From positions 62,001 through 126,000 of the forward strand of contig NZ_VUMH01000008.1 of NCBI RefSeq assembly GCF_009696265.1: a DNA stretch of 64,000 bases, given 5' to 3'. Shown here piece after piece: positions 61,536 through 64,000 of this stretch. Both the position numbers and the translations under genes were made by a program. A model generated the notes under the pieces. It saw only the letters and a list, made by a program, of their open reading frames with translations. It was not told the DNA's origin and did not search any database. This DNA comes from Desulfovibrio porci. Its GTDB lineage: Bacteria; Desulfobacterota; Desulfovibrionia; Desulfovibrionales; Desulfovibrionaceae. Every line of letters begins with the position of its first letter. Within the stretch, counting starts at the first letter, position 1.

Positions 61536-64000
61536 TTACCTCATGCGCGGACGTGAAATCACAAATCCATGTACGCCGCCGGAGGGCGAAGCCGTCTGAA
61601 CGGCGGCTTTGGCCTGCGGAGCCGTGAGCTGTCTGTATGCCTCCACATGCTCCAGGGCTTCCGCAAATGTATCAAATGTGGCGCGAACGGTGCGCGCCCC
61701 GTTGATGATATGGTTTTTCTCGTACTGGACACGCAGACCGATTTTGTCGTTTCCCGTCTGAAACACGCGCAGTTCATACATTCCGCCGTCTACCGCATCC
61801 AGAGTCAATGCATGTTCATTCTTGCCGTAAAAATCACTGCCGGTAGGATGAAAACCGGCCCTGGCAAGCCGGTCGCGGAAGGTTTCGCCAGCCAGTGTCG
61901 ATGCTGGCGCGGCAGCTTCGGCGGGCGGCGTTTCTTCAAGCCCGCGTTGTTCGGCGTCATTGCGGGCAACCTGTATGGCCGCTTCCCGCGTCTCGAACTG
62001 CTTGAGTTTCATGCCGCTCGGCGCGGTCGCCGTGCTGTGCCACTGACCGTCCTCGTACAGACTTTGCCCCAGGGAACCGATGCTGCTGTTGAAATAGGTG
62101 CGGCGCAGGACATACCCGTTTTGCAGTGTATAGCCGTTGTGCTGATTGGAGACGGTGTATTCCGTTCTCCCTTCTCCTTCGCCGTATTTGAGCGTGTGAG
62201 CTTGTTTTTCCGGCGGCGCAGCGGGAACTGCGGCGGCAGCGCTGTTCTCCTTCGGCTGGGGCGCTTCCGCTGTTGTCGGCTGTTCATCGGTCAGAGATGT
62301 TTTCGGTGTCCAGGTGGAGACGTAGCTCGAATCCTCCTGCATCCGCTGCAATTCCCGGATGACCGCGCTGTGGTTTTCCCGCGCCAGAGCCAGTTCTTCC
62401 TGCTGCGGAAACTCCTTGCCCAGAGTGGCCTTGACGGTTTCCAGTTCGGCCTTTTCCTGCCGTGCGTTCTCCCGCTGCGTTTCCACAGCGTCATCCAGTC
62501 CCCTGGCCAGAAAATTGTCCATGCGCTGAAACAGACCGGCCAGACTGAACTTTTCCTCAAAATCGTAGAACAGATTACCCGGTCGGAACTCCCGTTCGCC
62601 CGCCCCCCGAAGCGAAAGCTGAAAACCGTCCTTGCCGCTCATACGTATTGCCGCGCGTTCGACAGAGACTTCAAAACCGCGATAGGAGCCGAACGGAAAT
62701 GTTGCGCTGGAATCGCGGGTGACTTCCTTCACGCCTTCAAGCAAACGGTCTTTTATCTTTTCGCTGTCTTTGGCCGTGAAGGTCTTGCCGTCAGCCGTCA
62801 GTTCCACCAGGATTTTTTCTTTCCCCTTTTCCATGACCGTGTGGGTATGGGAATCCCTGCGGCGGACGTTTTCCGCATACAGAGTTTCCTCTTTTGCAAG
62901 CCGTGTTTCTGTGGAAGCAAGATACTTGAGGCGGTCGCGCATCCGGTGCTGGCTGCGCTGATGCTGCGAATACAGGGCTTCCAGCTTGCGCAGATCGGCG
63001 GCAAGCTGTACCTGCATGAGAATAAGCGGATTGCCGGATGCTGCGGCTTTCATTTCGGCGGCGTTGGCAGCTTCTGAGGCCACATCGTCAATGACACGCT
63101 GGAGCAGATCGCCCTTGCGAAACTGTTCAATGGCTGCTGACTTGTACTCTATGCATTGCCACATTCGCGAATCGTAAGTCATCTTTGTTGCATAATTGAA
63201 TATCTTTACTTTAAAAGTATCAGGATTGCGTTCATAAAATATGTTTCCCTGACGTATAATTCTTCCATTTCGTTGTTCCAAATCTGACGGCCGCCACGGT
63301 GCGTCCAGATGGTGCGCGGCCACAAGCCTTTTCTGTACGTTCATGCCCGCGCCCATTTTGGCCGTAGAGCCAAGAAGAACACGAGCACGACCCGTGTTCA
63401 TATCGCTGAACAGCTTTGCTTTCCGTATATCAGTGTTGGCATCATGGATGAAGGCGATTTCATCGGCGGGAATCCCCTTTGCCATGAGTTTTTGCTTCAT
63501 GTCGTCATACACGGAGAACTTGCCGGACGACATGGCGATGACCTCATCCATATTGACGACACCGGCAAGAGCGTCGTCCCCGTCATCCTCGGCCATGTCT
63601 TCCTGTTCCGGCGTTTCTCGGACAAGCGTGCCGTCCACGTCGATAAGCGCCCCGGATTCCAAATCCTGCCGTTCGCTCTGAGCGGATGCCGGAACCTTTC
63701 CTCCCTTGGGTGTGGAGAGGTCGCAGAAAACAAGCTGCGTTCCCTTGTCATTGGTTGTATCACGCCAGATTTCGTGGATACGCTCGACGGCGGCGTTGAG
63801 CTTGGAACCTTCAAAATCATCGGCGGTCGGTTCTATCAGCCGGAAATCCAGTCCAGCCTTGCGGGCGTCATTGGTGACTTTGAGAGAATTGTCGATGCGC
63901 GGGTCCCTGGGCAGATTCTCCATGCGCTGGATGATCTTGTCCATATACGCGGCTTGAGCCGGGGAGCGTTCCACCACATCGTTATAAGGCTTGCCGCCTT
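61536..64000 (-). CDS. Very large SNF2-type helicase/methylase-like protein, C-terminal part (N-terminus outside window)
   Basis: Open to the right edge (reading GGKPYNDVVERSPAQAAYMD at the boundary), so at least 820 residues are visible. Helicase motifs of the C-terminal RecA-like lobe: QLVFCDLSTPKG, ARVLLGSTAKMGAGMNVQKR, and HHLDAPWRPSDLEQRNGR with IIRQGN (motifs V and VI). After these come a long coiled region (LRKLEALYSQHQRSQHRMRD), a beta-like module with FPFGSYRGFEVSVERAAIRM, a Pro/Ala-rich linker, and a C-terminal domain. Giant proteins of this kind, often with an N-terminal adenine methylase, are typical of large ICEs and are thought to protect or process transferred DNA; the methylase would be outside the window. 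Confidence 0.85.
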   Translation of the reverse strand, partial: GGKPYNDVVERSPAQAAYMDKIIQRMENLPRDPRIDNSLKVTNDARKAGLDFRLIEPTADDFEGSKLNAAVERIHEIWRDTTNDKGTQLVFCDLSTPKGGKVPASAQSERQDLESGALIDVDGTLVRETPEQEDMAEDDGDDALAGVVNMDEVIAMSSGKFSVYDDMKQKLMAKGIPADEIAFIHDANTDIRKAKLFSDMNTGRARVLLGSTAKMGAGMNVQKRLVAAHHLDAPWRPSDLEQRNGRIIRQGNIFYERNPDTFKVKIFNYATKMTYDSRMWQCIEYKSAAIEQFRKGDLLQRVIDDVASEAANAAEMKAAASGNPLILMQVQLAADLRKLEALYSQHQRSQHRMRDRLKYLASTETRLAKEETLYAENVRRRDSHTHTVMEKGKEKILVELTADGKTFTAKDSEKIKDRLLEGVKEVTRDSSATFPFGSYRGFEVSVERAAIRMSGKDGFQLSLRGAGEREFRPGNLFYDFEEKFSLAGLFQRMDNFLARGLDDAVETQRENARQEKAELETVKATLGKEFPQQEELALARENHSAVIRELQRMQEDSSYVSTWTPKTSLTDEQPTTAEAPQPKENSAAAAVPAAPPEKQAHTLKYGEGEGRTEYTVSNQHNGYTLQNGYVLRRTYFNSSIGSLGQSLYEDGQWHSTATAPSGMKLKQFETREAAIQVARNDAEQRGLEETPPAEAAAPASTLAGETFRDRLARAGFHPTGSDFYGKNEHALTLDAVDGGMYELRVFQTGNDKIGLRVQYEKNHIINGARTVRATFDTFAEALEHVEAYRQLTAPQAKAAVQTASPSGGVHGFVISRPRMR

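Overview
The left 16 kb is GC-rich, tightly packed bacterial chromosome with gene content and order (prfB-lnt-corC-like-PilZ-mnmG-M20 peptidase, a PxxKW cysteine-rich protein, yajC-secD-secF, prepilin peptidase) that fits a sulfate-reducing Desulfovibrionaceae member (Desulfovibrio sensu lato). That assignment is inference from family composition; there is no rRNA in the window. From about 16.1 kb to the right edge the sequence changes in base composition and content. It opens with a tyrosine integrase and ends with an RP4-type transfer region, so most of the window looks like one integrated mobile island whose right end lies outside.

Layout. 1-15.9 kb: core genes, including a textbook prfB programmed frameshift and a hairpin-rich leader ahead of secD. 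16.1-18.3 kb: (CT)14 microsatellite, integrase, excisionase-like HTH protein, and a double LuxR-HTH gene broken (or slippage-controlled) at an A9 tract. 18.4-21.5 kb: a possible structured RNA, a wrecked kpsS capsule gene, an IS1595-type remnant and two IS5-type elements abutting at CTAG sites. 21.6-44.6 kb: exported proteins, lipoproteins and membrane proteins, nearly all on the minus strand (ankyrin, LRR and SH3 proteins, LemA plus DUF2207, DUF805, TMEM43, secreted 5'-nucleotidase and nucleoside hydrolase, a duplicated CxxC protein, several unknown families). 44.9-55.5 kb: a third IS5-type element, then a plus-strand solute-binding lipoprotein and a membrane-spanning LuxR regulator, followed by two copies of a three-gene exported cassette (X-Y-Z here) separated by an IS1-type element. 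55.5-64 kb: a truncated IS, TraK-like / oriT / MobC-like / relaxase-primase genes, an Rpn nuclease with an internal start, RdgC, and the C-terminal part of a very large SNF2-type helicase protein running off the edge.

How it may work together. A 15-bp dyad, TCATC-N5-GATGA, occurs in pairs 45-66 bp apart in four promoter regions: between the divergent DUF1311 protein and ankyrin genes, ahead of TMEM43 (start of the long minus-strand gene train), and ahead of both X-Y-Z cassettes. Removing the IS at 44957-45809 would put the TMEM43 dyads in a shared divergent promoter with the solute-binding-protein/LuxR pair. The simplest model is a one-component signalling system: a periplasmic solute-binding lipoprotein captures a ligand, the transmembrane LuxR protein senses it, and the dyads control an exported-protein regulon that may remodel the envelope. 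This is inference; I know of no description of it. The cassette duplication has decayed reciprocally: X and Y are broken in copy 1, Z in copy 2, so together one full set survives.
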